Assembly (NCBI GenBank): GCA_038501625.1
Contig: JAZAYU010000013.1
Location: forward strand, 62,001-126,000
DNA: 64,000 nucleotides
DNA from: Corbicula japonica
Taxonomy: Eukaryota; Mollusca; Bivalvia; Venerida; Cyrenidae
Reading direction: 5' to 3'
The notes beneath the pieces were generated by a model. That model saw only the letters and a list, made by a program, of their open reading frames with translations. It was not told the DNA's origin and ran no database searches. Position 1 is the stretch's first letter. Every line of letters begins with the position of its first letter. The position numbers and the translations under genes were made by a program. Positions 1 to 13,200 of the stretch are shown piece after piece.

Positions 1-3000
1 GAAAATAATAGACACTACAAGTTTAAGCTTTACTAAGTTGTAATTTGGGTTTTAATCAACAAAATAATCTTTGGAACATGCGAACACATTCTTTTGCAGT
101 AGTATCAAATCGGGTCATGAATTCGTCAATAATAAACAATACAAAATTTTGCTTTCCAAAAAGCTAGTCGGTCATTAGCATAACCTTTTAACAAAAAAAG
201 ACGGCGCTGTAGTGCATACTTGAACTTGAGTATTTTAATTCAATGCGTTAGGTTGTTATTCGAAGTCATGAGACATACTAAGTGAATACTAACATTCTAA
301 CGATATTGTTCTAGATCAGAAAGAACAATTTTATCATACCTGTGAGCCCCTGACAGACTGTTCACGTTTTTCTCTCCCACCCTATGACTGTGAAAAAACT
401 TTTAACATATTCTGTAGCTTTCGATATATATTTACAGCTTGATAATCGTTGCTTTCTAACACTTTCTGACACAAAAATATTGTTTGACAAACTTTTCCTT
501 TTGGGTTTACTTCCAAGTAAATTATTAACTTGTTCGCAAACAGGGTTATATTTATCACCAGCTTCATCTCATTCGAAAGAGGAAACACCTATAAGTAAAC
601 TTACATTTTTGTATGGCATCCAATAAAATTGGCTTACAATTCAATTTTTTCTGCCGTCTTAGTAAAAGGTTGTGCTAATGGAAAGCTTTTTGGAAAGCTA
701 ACACTTGTTAAAATATTAAATAGATAACCCTCCAGACAGGAATCTCCTTAAAAACTACCTTACGTAAGCTTACCTTTGTTTGAATGGAAAATTCCGTTTA
801 ATATGTTGCATATAAATTTGTCACATTAATTTTCTATAGGAATGTGAATAAGACTAAATAATTAAGTATACTTTCGTAATCAATAAGATCTAAACACAAT
901 AATTATAGTAGAGTATTTAATAAATTGTAATTCACTACCTACTTGTTTAATCCAACATGTTAAGTGTAAGTGGATAATCAATGAACGCGCGACACATATA
1001 CCGGAATCCCAGTATATGGAAAACCCAGAGGGAAACCCATTCTTTAAAATAAGCAAATATCGCTTCTATTTTTAATGTGTCAGCTTTCTGTCATAAACTG
1101 TAGAAAAAAATGTATAGATTGAGTCAATGCAATACGACAGACGAATTCATTTGTATGTCTTTCTTTCTTGGTCTGATTCAGCTTTTTTTTAATGTTCTTT
1201 GATTTGCATCTAATGTTTTTCAATTTTGTAATAAAATTTTGCGATCCAGCTTTAACTTAGGAAGTGACAAAACATCTGGTTATTTTTTTTAGTTCATTCC
1301 AGACTTTCGGTCTATCTGTGATATCTTTGAAGGGGGATTTAAGATTTAAGATTTTAGTAGAATGATTCTTAAAGAGTTTTCAGAAAACTGTTTGTGTTGA
1401 TACATAGATAAAATTAAAACGAAACATCATATTATAAATGCTATTTTCTGTTGCATATGAGATAACATAAGCTACATGTTTTTGTTTCAGTAGAGGATGA
1501 AATGGCATGCTGAACATGTCAGTACATATAACAAACGCAGGACTAAGATGTTGTTGTTTTTTCTTGCATTTAATGTCATCACAAATACACCTTCCGGGAA
1601 ATTCAAATTCAAACCGGATTAGACGTTTTCTGATAGTCTCTTTTAAAACTGATAGTTCACTTAAAGTTTTGTATGATATGTTCAAAATGCAAACAATGAT
1701 TAATCAATTTGGGATACTGGTGTAATCAGTAAGAAATCTACACTATAATAATAGTAAAATGTTTCATAAAATATAATCATTAACCACTTGTTTCACAATC
1801 CTTCATTTAACAGAAGGTTCGTTAAGAGTTAGTGGATTATCAATAACGCGTGACATTTCATACAAAAACTATAGTAAAAGGAAAACCCAGAGGAAAACCA
1901 ATTCTTAATTTCTCGATTAAAATCATTAAAACTAGATGTACGTCTTTATAATACATGTATTGTATTCTTAAGAATACTTTAACACAAGTACAAAGAAAAA
2001 TATCTGAAGCATGCAACTGATAAAAACCCTAAAACGCAACTATATTTACCTTTGAAAAAGGTTAACTCCCAAAGTAAGCAAATGGCCGCCGTTTCATATT
2101 AATACCTCCCATGATGCAACATTTTAGGTATCACTAAAGTTATTATAAATGGCGAAACTGTCTAAAATTTCAAAAATGAATTTTGGGGAAAATACTCATT
2201 GCCACCTGGATTTTAGTGAAGGAATGTATTCATTACCAAGCACATACTAAAACAAAAGAAAAAGCACGAGAACTCAAAGTTAACAATATAATAAAACAAC
2301 TAATACAAAGAAATAAGTATATGATGGTCTACATTCATGAGTGTCAATTCGTCAAAATAATGTTCAGGTTTTGAGAATCGTTAAGATTAAGAATGTGTAT
2401 AGTTTACCCGGATATGTGGTATAGGGATGCATCAACTGCACGTGAATCAACTGGTCGATATGAAATGTCTTCAGCGTGGTTGGCACGAATGTGTCACGAG
2501 GATTAGTAAGCAAATTACGAAATATTTAATAATTTTGTACAAGTGGTTCATGTGTGTTGGACCTCAATTAAGTATTAAACTGCTGCTGTTGAAGTATAAT
2601 AAAACTGGATTTTTAATTAACTTGTCGGTGTAAAGCATTTAAACATGTTGCGGGTGTTCAGATTTCTAATTTACACGCCTTTTTAGCATTTAGGTTTTGA
2701 AAACATTTAAAAGGGTAGCTGCTTGGTCAGATAATAAGATCACGGCGTACAACCGCGTAACAGGCATGCTTTTCTAATGCAATTTACTCTTAAGCCCGCG
2801 CCTGCGTGGGTCCCCATCCGGTCTATATCAAGGAGCTAAAAGTGTTTGTTTTGATACAATTGAGACAATTCAAATCAAATAGCGGGTCACATCAGGTAAT
2901 TATTATTCTCTTTGTAAAATTTAAAATGATGGTGCTTAGACTACGTCTCTTATTCATATCCGATTGTTTGTTAAGTCATTTAACAAAGCCAAGAGCGTTG

Positions 3001-3100
3001 TTACATTGACTCGACGTGCCGTCCGAGTTCTCAGAAGAGAATGTTAGCTCGTCCTCCTATAATAAAGCATTTAAAAGCTTGAAAGTAGAATAAGTGTTAT
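1..3100. other. Gene-free AT-rich flank
   Basis: No exon with convincing splice sites or protein features was found on either strand. The only structure noticed is a diverged direct duplication: about 928-1055 and about 1778-1908 both contain CACTTGTTT-like text, then AGTGGAT(A)ATCAAT, CGCG(A/T)GACA and AAAACCCAGAGG(G)AAAACC. Confidence 0.5.
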
Positions 3101-3163
3101 CTTGGAAAGGGGTTTCCATCTTGTGGCATCCCGCTTTGTGAATTAGTGACATTAGTTCCACAT

Positions 3164-3165
<2 letters not shown>

Positions 3166-3248
<83 letters not shown>
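3166..3248. repeat. (GA)n microsatellite
   Basis: Uninterrupted GA dinucleotide run of about 41 units. Confidence 0.98.
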
Positions 3249-3254
<6 letters not shown>

Positions 3255-3484
3255 AATAATTTAAGCTATTATAATGATACTGAAATTTGTAATAAATGAC
3301 AGAATATTGTGTTATAGATAAAACTTAATTACCAATTTAGCAGTGTGGCAACTGGTATGAAAAGATATTTCCAAACTAGGAATAAATCTCGTACCGTTCG
3401 GCAACAGAATCATGCAAATCTGATTACCAAGTGAGCTTGCCAGGACAACCCCAATAAAAGAATGCGCGACTTACCCTGAGTAAC

Positions 3485-4075
3485 GTTATCGTCATTACAA
3501 AACTCTCAGGAGTACATATTGACAGTACACTTAATTGGACTGTTCAGATAGAGAATATTCTCAAAAAGTGTAACTCTCTACTGTTTTTACTAGGGGAGAA
3601 TAAAATATAACTTGTCTGTACCAATGCGAAAATTATTTTTCATGCATATATTCTTCCCTATATTGATTATTGCAGCACTATCTGGGGTAATTGCAATCTA
3701 GAACTTATTAACCTGTTATATATTTTCAGAAAAGAGCAGCCCGTCTAATCCTTGACAAAAATTTGAAACCCCATCACAACACCTCTTTAAAGAACTAAAC
3801 TGTATGACATTTGATCAAAGAATTAAATTCAAAAAGGCAATACTGATGTTCAAAACAATGCACAATACTGCACTAAGTTATCTCAACAAACGATTTACTT
3901 TAGTCTCTGATAAACATTCAAAATGCTTGCGCTCAAAAACTTTACTTTCTTTGTATGTCCAAAAAACCAAAACATGAAATTTATCGCAAATCAAATCATT
4001 TTCATATTCAGGTGCGGTTATTTTGGAATTCTCTCCAAGATTTTGTTTAAAATAACAACTATGCTTCATTTTAAG
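3485..4075 (+). pseudogene. LINE reverse transcriptase C-terminal remnant
   Basis: Conceptual translation in shifting frames gives pieces typical of the C-terminal part of non-LTR (Jockey/CR1-like) reverse transcriptases: KLSGVHIDSTLNW, then AYILPYIDYCSTIWGN, then KRAARLILDKN, then KELNCMTFDQRIKFKKAILM and a final SFSYSGAVI-like block. These occur in the order expected for the thumb/C-terminal region of such proteins. At least three frame changes and internal stops make it dead. The 5' end of the element is missing. The clade was not tested. Confidence 0.75.
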
Positions 4076-4269
4076 AAAAACTATTTTGAGTATGAATTCA
4101 GTTCACCATTTTCGAAGTACCACTCCCAACTAAATAAGTATTTATTAATATTTGAGCTTCATTTTTTGTTTTCTATGTTATTATCTATCTGTTTCATTTA
4201 TATTTCTTAATTCCTTTATTTACTGATAACAATACAGACTATATCTTCGAGAGTTTTTCTACGGCAACT

Positions 4270-4500
4270 ACATCGCAGAACTGGCTTTATGGGAAGTGCA
4301 TTTCTGGTGCCAAAATACACATTTTGCACTCTAGTGCCCTCATTGGTGTAAATACTGAGTTGTGCATAAACCATGGCAAGGGGGCGTGGGCAGTTATATG
4401 CATTTCAATTACTGACCATGAGCAGGCTCAAACCCAGCCTGTGATATTTTCATATGCGTCGTGTTCAGTGGCTTCAAATTTTCATCTATTTCAATAATTT
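4270..4500. repeat. Dispersed repeat, copy 1
   Basis: Text around GGGCGTGGGCAGT..ATGCATTTC..ATTACTG and TGATATTTTCATAT..CGTGTTC recurs at about 37690-37820, with part of it at about 37150-37200. No coding potential was seen and the family was not recognised. Confidence 0.5.
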
Positions 4501-4630
4501 CTTTCCATTTTACAATTATTTGAGGACATCTTACATCAAATAAATGCCAGAAAATGGGTATTATTCGAAATAGTTTCATTAGTTTGTAGAACGCAAGTGA
4601 ATATTACTTTATAGGAATTTGTTTTGAAAG

Positions 4631-4850
4631 TGAGATATGAAACAGGAATCACCACATACAGAAGACATTGCCTTTTAACATAGCTAACAAGCAGAGAGGA
4701 AAGAGAGGTTTATAAAATCATTAGTTTCGAAACATCACAAACAATTAATAAAAATGAGAATCCGAGGGATGACCGCCTTGGGACATTTTCCCCGAGGCGT
4801 TTAAAACTTGTTTTGGGGTGCACCAACCTCACACTTGTCCCAACAAGTTT
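4631..4850 (-). repeat. Retroelement 3' tail fragment (copy 1)
   Basis: Diverged copy of the segment lying 3' of the Penelope-like reverse transcriptase at 25275-25790: the ATGAGAA(T/C)CCGAGGG, CCGCCTTGG and GGGTGCACCAACCTCACACTTG blocks occur in the same order. No reverse transcriptase coding part is attached, as expected for a 5'-truncated insertion. Confidence 0.7.
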
Positions 4851-5214
4851 ATATGTTACTTTGAAAGATTTTGGGGTTTTCTTTTTGTTCATTTCCACTT
4901 TCTCTTTGTCATATGTGAAAGCCTCTCGATTACGTTACTACTTAAGTAAGAGGGTAATTACCGACTCATCTTCAGGCACAGTAGTCAAGGATTTACGATT
5001 CTCCTCCTTAAAAAGAATCAAAGTACCGAAAGTACAGAAAACCAGCGAAGCGATTTTGCTTCTTGAGAATAACCAGTGCTATGATTCTCATACATGTATC
5101 CATTTACGAAAAAGCAAAATAACTTGGTTCACGCGCAAAGACTTTTATCTTGTCTATATGATAGTGGAAATAAGAGTTTCCATGTATTATCTGGATGAAG
5201 GCTTCTGTTAACCC

Positions 5215-5405
5215 TTTACTCTATAGATATACCTTCATAGCTTGGGCGAACAGTTTAGATCCATATCAGCTGGCACATCTTTGCGATCTGATTTGGATTT
5301 AAAATGTTCGCTTTTAGAATCATTAATTTTTTTCTGACTAGTAATCACAAATTTTAGATCCAGATCAGATGGCACTATTGTGCCAGCTGACTGGGACCTG
5401 AACTG
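5215..5405. mobile_element. MITE-like inverted repeat, copy 1
   Basis: Imperfect palindrome with arms carrying AGATCCA(T/G)ATCAG(C/A)TGGCAC and its complement GTGCCAGCTGA. A second member lies at about 42425-42655. No coding capacity. Called a MITE from the inverted repeat and dispersal; superfamily unknown. Confidence 0.6.
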
Positions 5406-5675
5406 GTCACCTATGAGATGAAAGTCGTATATATTGAGTAAAGGATTTTAAGCAAGAAGTTATAATTTTGAAATCTGTGTACTGACGTCCCAAAGACAGA
5501 ATGAACACGAAAAATGATATAAAAAGTGAGACCCGATCGATGGGAATGATTATGCATTAATTTGAAATAAGAACTAGATACTTGTTTCCTTTGATGTGAA
5601 TAACATGTAAAGGAAACCATAGAATAGTTTAAATGTGTAAAATTTTACACATCTCAATAGTTTACTGTTTACTAA

Positions 5676-6391
5676 TTTAGTCAGTACTGTTATCAGTAAA
5701 TTAACCCGATACCGATGTCATGAAGTGATTGTTACGTATATCAGGGCTATCCGATCAACGTTTTTTTTTTGCGTTGTCCCGGTTAGCTCAGTTGGTTACG
5801 TCGCAGGAATTGCATGGCTAGGCGCTGTCGCCGTGACGGTGCGGGTTCGCTCCCAGCTAGAGACACTATCATTTGAAATTCACAGTAGCGCTATTTGTGC
5901 AGTGTGGCGGCCGTAAAAAGTCTCCCCGTACATTTAGTCAGTACTGTTATCAGTAAATTAACCCGATACCGATGTCATGCAGTGATTGTTACGTATATCA
6001 GGTCTATCCGATCAACGTTTTTTTGGCAATGTCCCGGTTAGCTCAGTTGGTTACGTCGCAGGAATTGCATGGCTAGGCGCTGTCGCCGTGACGGTGCGGG
6101 TTCGCTCCCAGCTAGAGACACTATCATTTGAAATTCACAGTAGCGCTATTTGTGCAGTGTGGCGGCCGTAAAAAGTCTCCCCGTATATTTAGTCAATACT
6201 GTTATCAGTAAATTAACCCGATACCGATGTCATGCAGTGATTGTTACGTATATCAGGGCTATCCGATCAACGTTTTTTGGCGTTGTCTTGGTTAGCTCAG
6301 TTGGTTACGTCGCAGGAATTGCATGGCTAGGCGCTGTCGCCGTGACGGTGCGGGTTCGCTCCCAGCTAGAGACACTATCATTTGAAAATTT
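5676..6391 (+). repeat. Tandem array of tRNA-derived SINE units (about 2.8 copies)
   Basis: Three nearly identical units start at about 5676, 5933 and 6188 (period 255-257 bp); the third is cut at about 6391. Each holds a tRNA-like head beginning GTCCCGGTTAGCTCAG (about 5776, 6032, 6286). It has a polymerase III A-box like TAGCTCAGTTGGTTA and, about 50 bases on, a B-box like GGGTTCGCTCCC. A poly-T tract precedes each head and varies in length between units. SINEs usually disperse singly, so a head-to-tail array implies unequal exchange or amplification as a satellite. Dispersed relatives lie at 62404-62648, 37205-37275 and 63868-63925. Confidence 0.85.
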
Positions 6392-6399
6392 CAAGTGAA

Positions 6400-7640
6400 A
6401 GCATTTGCGCATTGATTTCATAAAGTAAAAAAAGTGGACAATTGAAGAAAAATATGCTACGATGGAAATGTATCATGATCGTTATTGTTAATGATAACAA
6501 TATAAAAAAAATCGTGAAACAAACAGTTTAGCAGCGGGACAAACCTCCAATATTGAAATGGCTTTAAAATGACAAAATCACGAACATGTTTTCAATGTTA
6601 TTTTGAGCTTCGAATTATATTTCAGAATCAATATTAAGCTATTGTAATATCCTAATATCGGGAATATCGTTTATATCTCTACCAAAATGTAACATGTATG
6701 TGGTTTGCTAAAGGATCCCTGACGGCTACAACCCCCAGATAAAATTGGTTTACTGTTGTCGATTGTGTTCTGAATTAGGGACAGCGCAGTGAAGCAGTCA
6801 AGTATTCTTTTAGCGATACTAACGTGGCACGAGCCAACTTTAACACCTTACAGGAAACTTGGACTACTTTGCCTGCTCTGATTACTCTGAAATGCGTAAA
6901 TCGCCGGTTACCAGTGCCTCGTTTTGGTTTGGTACCGGTTTCAGAATTGTGATTAGGTTCCTGGTAACTGCCTCTTTTATAAAGATCAGCAAACCTAAAC
7001 GAATCTAAAATATACATGAACTTATGGTAGTTAACAGGAACCATGCAGAACAATAAATACGACAAAAATCAAGAGTGATACCTGAATATAGGATATGATG
7101 CAAATTGTTTTTGAAAAAGTTATGTCAATAAAAAGGTGAACAATATAATAGATTGGTGTTCAGCTGAACACCTGAACACTTGTGTCGCACTCTTGTCAGA
7201 ATAATTCAAACGTTAACCAGAACCTGTTGGAAATGACATGTTTGTCGGTATACAACAAATAAGTGCGGACAGTCAAGGGTTTAATCCAGAAATTCTGAAA
7301 AAATAAACATTGGCACCTGAATTTCAAAAACACACACGATTACTTTGGACTCTTAAATGTATAAATACCATTGGCTATGAACGTTAGCATGAATTATTTC
7401 ATTTTTGATTGGTGATGCTGTAATGGTTGAATAACATTTGAATAAGCAATATTCCCTTTGATTAGATTATCCATAAAATATACTTCGTTTTTGGATGTAA
7501 CAGGGTTCATGACAGTTCGTAAAAGCAATTATCCCATGAAAACCGTTCTCAAGGTAGAAAACTGTGTAATTACACACGAAAAGATATATTACAATTCTGA
7601 AACAACAAAACTGTAAAACAAAGTTGTGTTCCTAGCATTA
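6400..7640. other. Intergenic DNA, no feature
   Basis: AT-rich, no recognised repeat. A minus-strand open stretch at 6775-7065 has slightly higher GC but no family signature. Confidence 0.4.
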
Positions 7641-9043
7641 ATAATCTCGTTATGATTTATAATGTCATGTATTTGGTAAAAATATTTAAAAAAAAAATTC
7701 TAACATTTGTTAGCCTTCTCATGCATGATATAATTATGTGATTTTAGGAAAGGATTTAAGTCTGCATCAACTTTCTCTGAATTCAGCATCAACTTCCTAT
7801 GAATTCAGCTGCACAACTGGCAATCTGACTTTTGCTAAACATTTGGGGTTTTTAATGCTTAAAACACAGAGGCTTCTTGCTTAAATTTACAACCCAAATA
7901 TTTTCGATTACCTCAATTAACGCATATTGAATATTGATAAATTCTTCATTGATAAATGTAATTTCTAATAATTATGTCATACTGTGCATGAAAATTAATA
8001 AATTAACAACAGTGATCTTGAAGCTATAGATGCTGTGTGAAAAATATTATGACAATATGGTACATATTTGAGCCGAGTTACTTGAATGTGCATGATACTC
8101 ATTTATGTTGAAAAATAGTTCCACTATTGGGCCAAAATAGATTAAATAATCACAATCAAATAAACATTAACATGTACGATGTCATGTAGTCTGAATATCC
8201 ATATGTAACACTCCTTTACAGGTCTTAGTTACTGATTTGAAACAAAATGCTTCTATACATCTATTTTCTTTATCAAATGAATTGCAGTCAAATCATGCAT
8301 TAATAATGTTGTTGGTCAATTTTTTAAATGTTTTATAACCCAATGTTAAGAGAACTCGGATTATTGTAAAAAAATGTAAACATGGGAACACATCAATTGG
8401 CAATAAAAATGCCATTATTCATAACCACTTTCGGATCTCTGTCTGGTAAGTATTTTATACATGTAATATATATACTGGAAAATGTGAATTTCAAATTCTG
8501 AAGCTCATTCCAGTTGGTATTTTCTTGATTTTGTATTTTTAATTGCAGAAATATAGGCAGAACTACTGTTAAATAGGTAATTTTTTCTTTATAATGTACC
8601 ATATATTAAAAAATGTAAACTTCTCTACTGTTACTATTGCTGAAACATAAACATTAAAAAGAAAAAAAATCATTGTATTTGTTGTAAGTGCAACTTCCAT
8701 TTTTTGTGTAAAAGTCCAGCTTAAGCAGATCAAGTACCGGTATTTTCAGATTTTTACATGTATTTAAAGAGGCCAAAAACCCACTGACATGGCAAGAAAT
8801 ATTTTTCTTCCTCTTCACAGAAATCTACATTTTTGTTTCAACAATTTAAATGATTGTGAAAGCTTTGATTTTTTATTTTCTAAAACACAACTTTTTGATG
8901 CTGAGCAAATTTAGTGACACTATGCATATTTAACAAAATTTGAAAAAAAAACAACAACAGACACCTTGTAAATAGTGTATTTGATTACACATGTACCTCA
9001 CATACATACTTGATTATGGAATCATGTTGAAATGTGCACATTC
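7640..9043 (-). repeat. Left arm of large inverted duplication
   Basis: Its reverse complement matches about 42790-43215 plus about 44185-45490 almost throughout. Shared stretches include the GTGTATTTGATTACACATG region, CCACTGACATGGCAAGAAA, and the block around 8405-8460 with TTCATAACCACTTT. No coding capacity was seen. The right arm carries two insertions absent here, at 42907-42982 and about 43228-44183. Confidence 0.85.
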
Positions 9044-9044
9044 G

Positions 9045-10200
9045 CGACCCGAATTAGAGCTCAATATAAATGTTTATTGTTTGAAACACAACAGCAAAAT
9101 TTAAGAGAGAGTTATTTTAAGGGTTGACTATCATCGAACATTTTGGTTTATCTCGGATATGGTAGGTGATTTCTCTACACGAATTATACATTTAATTTCA
9201 GAGGATTACGTATGATGACATCTTCTGCAAATTTCATCAGTGTCAATCCTACGACACCGTGCCCAACGTCATGATTGCACAATTGAGACGCACGACGACG
9301 TCATCTGAATTCAGTTAGAAGTCATCGCAGTTAAAACTTTTGCGGATCAGTTGTTGTATAAAAAGTATTGCCCAAAACAAATCACATCTCTCGATTTAAA
9401 TTTGCATTCTGTCAAACCGCCAAATTTGACTCGAATTTTGAAACAAGCAAAGCATTTCCGATATCAAAAATATGTCCATTTGTTACATAAATATATGATT
9501 TCTTAAATGATGCAATGCATTGAAAACTTGGGAAATGGTATTTGATCTAGTCAGTGAAGTAAAATCTATACAAATACCTTTCCGATGGTTAACAGTCCTC
9601 CATATTGTATGACAATACTGGTACCCGAAAAGACCGTGCCGGTGCTCGATCATGACAGAGAAGCAGGTAATCTTCAAACAGACAAAATATAGAGTGCCAG
9701 ACAGCAGAAACGGAAAATTTTACTTAGTAGCAAATAAGTCTGGTTACCTGCCCCTGTCATTACAGTATTGAGTCAGACATATGGCAATAATGGCTACGCC
9801 CTGTGTGTATAGAATCCTAAAGTAAAAATATATTATTTGTTGGACCAAACTTTTCAAATTCCGTTTGTATCTTTCTTTTGTTTGCATATATTGATACAGA
9901 CACTTAAGTTATGCTGTGCATGCTATTTCTTTTGTTTGCATATATTGATACCGACCAATGCTGTTCAACGCTGTCAATTGAAAATCGGTTATTATTAAAT
10001 TGTACAAAGGAATTCGATTGTCCAGTTTAATTAATGAAACTATATGTGACATTAATTTTCATCTCTAAATGTACGACATTAACAACGTATTCACACATAT
10101 TCATGAACGCATGATAGTTTTTTAAAAGTGTAACATTCCAAGGCGCCAATGATGTTCTTATAATAATCATCGTAGTCTGAACTTCACGGATTCAAAATAC
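9045..10200. other. Intergenic DNA downstream of gene A
   Basis: No supported exon or repeat. A near duplication TTTCTTTTGTTTGCATATATTGATAC occurs at about 9871 and 9927. Confidence 0.4.
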
Positions 10201-10203
10201 AAT

Positions 10204-10209
10204 TTTATT
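10204..10209 (-). promoter_or_regulatory. Poly(A) signal of gene A
   Basis: Minus-strand AATAAA one base after the stop codon of gene A. If used, the 3' UTR would be only about 20-30 bases long. Confidence 0.5.
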
Positions 10210-10210
10210 G

Positions 10211-13200
10211 TTAATATTTTGCATGTAATGTTGTGTCACCGGGAGCGAATCCCTGTGCTGAATCAGGGTTCCCTGTGGATGCTGCACTCGCTGACTGCGA
10301 CTCACTGTACGCTCGTGAATCCATACCATACTGATTGCTGTATGAATTGATTCCGTACTGACCTTGACCTTGGTGTAACTGACCCTGATAAGTCATGTAG
10401 GATACAGTGCCTGCAATAAACAACAAAAAATCAGTTGTTTGATGATTTGCAAGTTTTTCATTAGAGACCTACGTTTGTTTGTATCGTTCCAAAAACAAAG
10501 TAGTCTGCCTTATTTTTTTAGTCCAGTAAAGTCATTTTCATTTGAAAAGTAGCGAGGCAGCGAAAAAAGTACTTGTGAATCACACGTTAAGTACTAGTTG
10601 GAAACCAAACTAGAATGTTGTGTTCTGCGGAACACATGTGTCGCCTGCATAGAAAAAGTTGAAATGTGGGCCTATGTTTAATCATATATAATAAAAATAT
10701 TTTATTTAAGTTGATTTCAATACTACATCACAGAACACATGTGTCATCTAAATTGCATTTAAAAGGAGAATCACTATTATAATGGCAAAACCCGAGTTAT
10801 CATCTTCAAGTATTGGTTTGTGCACGCAGATGAGTTATTCAAAATATTAAGTAAATTGAACAAGTACTTTCAATTTACCAGGCAACACTAAAATTCATGT
10901 TAATGTTGCATTTGAAAGGGGCACAACTCCAAAATATTAAAACTGGAGTTATCATTCTTGTCGTCACAGATGGCATTGCTCCTGCTGATGATATATTCCA
11001 AGTATGAAGTGAATAGGACAAGTACTCTCAAAGTTATAGGCAACATTAAGTTTCAGGTAAAAGTTGCATTTAAAAGGGGAATAGCTCAAAAACATTGAAA
11101 CTGGAGTTATCATTCTAGTTCTTACAGATGGCATTGTTCGTGCTGATGATATATTCCAAGTACGAAGTGATTAGGACAAGTACTTTCAGAGTTATAGCAA
11201 CATTAAGTTTCAGGTTAAAGTTGCGTTTGAAAGGGGCATAACTAAAAAATATTGAAACTGGAGTTATCATTCTTGTCATCACAGATGGCATTGTTCATGC
11301 TGATGATATATTCCAAGTACGAAGTAGAACAAGTACTTTTAAAGTTATAGGCAACATAAAGTTTCAGGTTAAAGTTGCATTATAAAGGGGCATAACTAAA
11401 ACAATATTGGAACTGGTGTTATTATTCTTGTCATCACAGATGGCACTGTTCATGCTGATGATATATTCCAAGTATGAAGTGAATAGGACAAGTACTTTCA
11501 AAGTTATAGGCAACATAAAGTTTCAGGAGGGGCATAACTAAAACAATATTGGAACTGGAGTTATTATTCTTGGCATCACAGATGGCATTGTTCATGCTGA
11601 TGATATATTCCAAGTATGAAGTGAATAGGACAAATACTTTAAAAGTTATAGGCAACATAAAGTTTCAGGTTAAAGTTGCATTTGAAAGGGGCATAACTCA
11701 AAAATTATTGAGACTGAAGTACTCATTTTTGTTGTCACAGACGGCATTGTTCATGGTGATGATATATTCCAAGTATGAAGTGAATAAGCCAAGTATATTC
11801 AAAGTTATAGGCCACATTAAGTTTCATGTTAAAGTTGCATTTGAAAGGGGCATAACTCAAAAATTATTGAAACTGGAGTTATCATTCTTGTCATCACAAA
11901 TGGCATTATTCATAGTGATGATATATTCCAAGTATGAAGTGAATAGGACAAGAACTTTCAAAGTTATAGTCCACATTACGTTTCATGTTAAAGTCGACTT
12001 AAAAGGGGCATAACTCAAAAATTATTGAAACTGCAGTTATCATTCTTGTTGTCACAGATGGCATTACTCATGCTGATGATATATTCCAAGTATGAAGTGA
12101 ATAGGACAAGTACTTTCAAAGTTATAGGCCACATAAAGTTTCATGTTAAAGTTGCATTTGAAAGGGGCATAACTCACAAATTATTGAAATTGGAGTTATC
12201 ATTCTTGTCATCACAGATGGCAGTGCACATGCTGATGATATATTCCAAGTATGAAGTGAATAGGACAAGTACTTTCAAAGTTATAGGCCACATTAAGTTT
12301 CATGTTAAAGATGCATTTGAAAGGGGCATAACTCAAAAATTATTGAAAGTGGAGTTATCATTCTTGTCGTCACAGATGGCATTGCTCATGCTGGTGATAT
12401 ATTCCAAGTATTAAGTGAATAGGACAAGTACTTTCAAAGTTATAGGCCACATTAAGTTTCATGTTAAAGTCGGGGAACTACCAGACGACGGCACTGCCGC
12501 CGACGACGACGCCGCCGACGCCGCCGGACAATAGGATCCCTATGTGTCTACCTGCTATCGCAGGCGACACAAAAAGTAATTAGGTTCTGTTTGTTAAGTC
12601 TGCAAATTCACAGATCATCGAATAAGACCTCTCCTTTGCATGTGAGTTATCGTTGGGGACATTTTTTGACGCAATCGAACTGTTAGGCCGGTGGCCAGGA
12701 ACATGTTTGCTCCCCCCCCCCCTTATGGAATTTTGTAGACATGATTTTTCTGAAAGCCTGTTATGTCCTGGATATTTTGCAGTTTGTTTGCACTCTGGCG
12801 AGTGGGGCATAAGTGTGTTACGGAGGTTTTAATATGTTACCCCTAAAATTTGTAGAAAAATATATGGATTTTGAATCTTTAATTCAGCTCTATTCCAGAT
12901 ACGATTTAATAAAACTTGTATTTTTATATAAGGATGAAGTATTATCTGTTGATTGATGTAGTTTTCATTTCAAAATATTTGCACTTAAGTAACATATTTA
13001 GTGTCTAACATACATAACCCTAAAAAGATGAAATTTAAGTCAGAAACTTACCTGTAGGATTTTTATTTGTAATCAAACTTAGGCAATAATACACGTTTTT
13101 GAAAGCTGCATGATCAAACAATATAAAACAGTGTGATTTTTATAAAAATCACACCGGCAATTGTAATAACTTTGCCATAATCTAATATGTTACCATATCG

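Noticed and set aside
5776..5858. A functional tRNA gene
   Set aside because: A and B boxes are present, but I could not fold a complete cloverleaf and the unit is repeated as a SINE, so it is treated as a tRNA-derived head.
5725..6398. Three open frames sharing SSVGYVAGIAWLGAVAVTVR
   Set aside because: Translation of the tRNA-derived SINE array.
6775..7065. Minus-strand open frame of 96 codons with an acceptor-like site near 6998
   Set aside because: No signal peptide, Cys pattern or PPxY, and two different frames look equally plausible; no partner exons.
11549..12414. Plus-strand open frames of 154 and 129 codons with repeated YSKYEVNRT motifs
   Set aside because: They read through a 157 bp minisatellite inside a Helitron-like element; the period is not kept in frame across all units.
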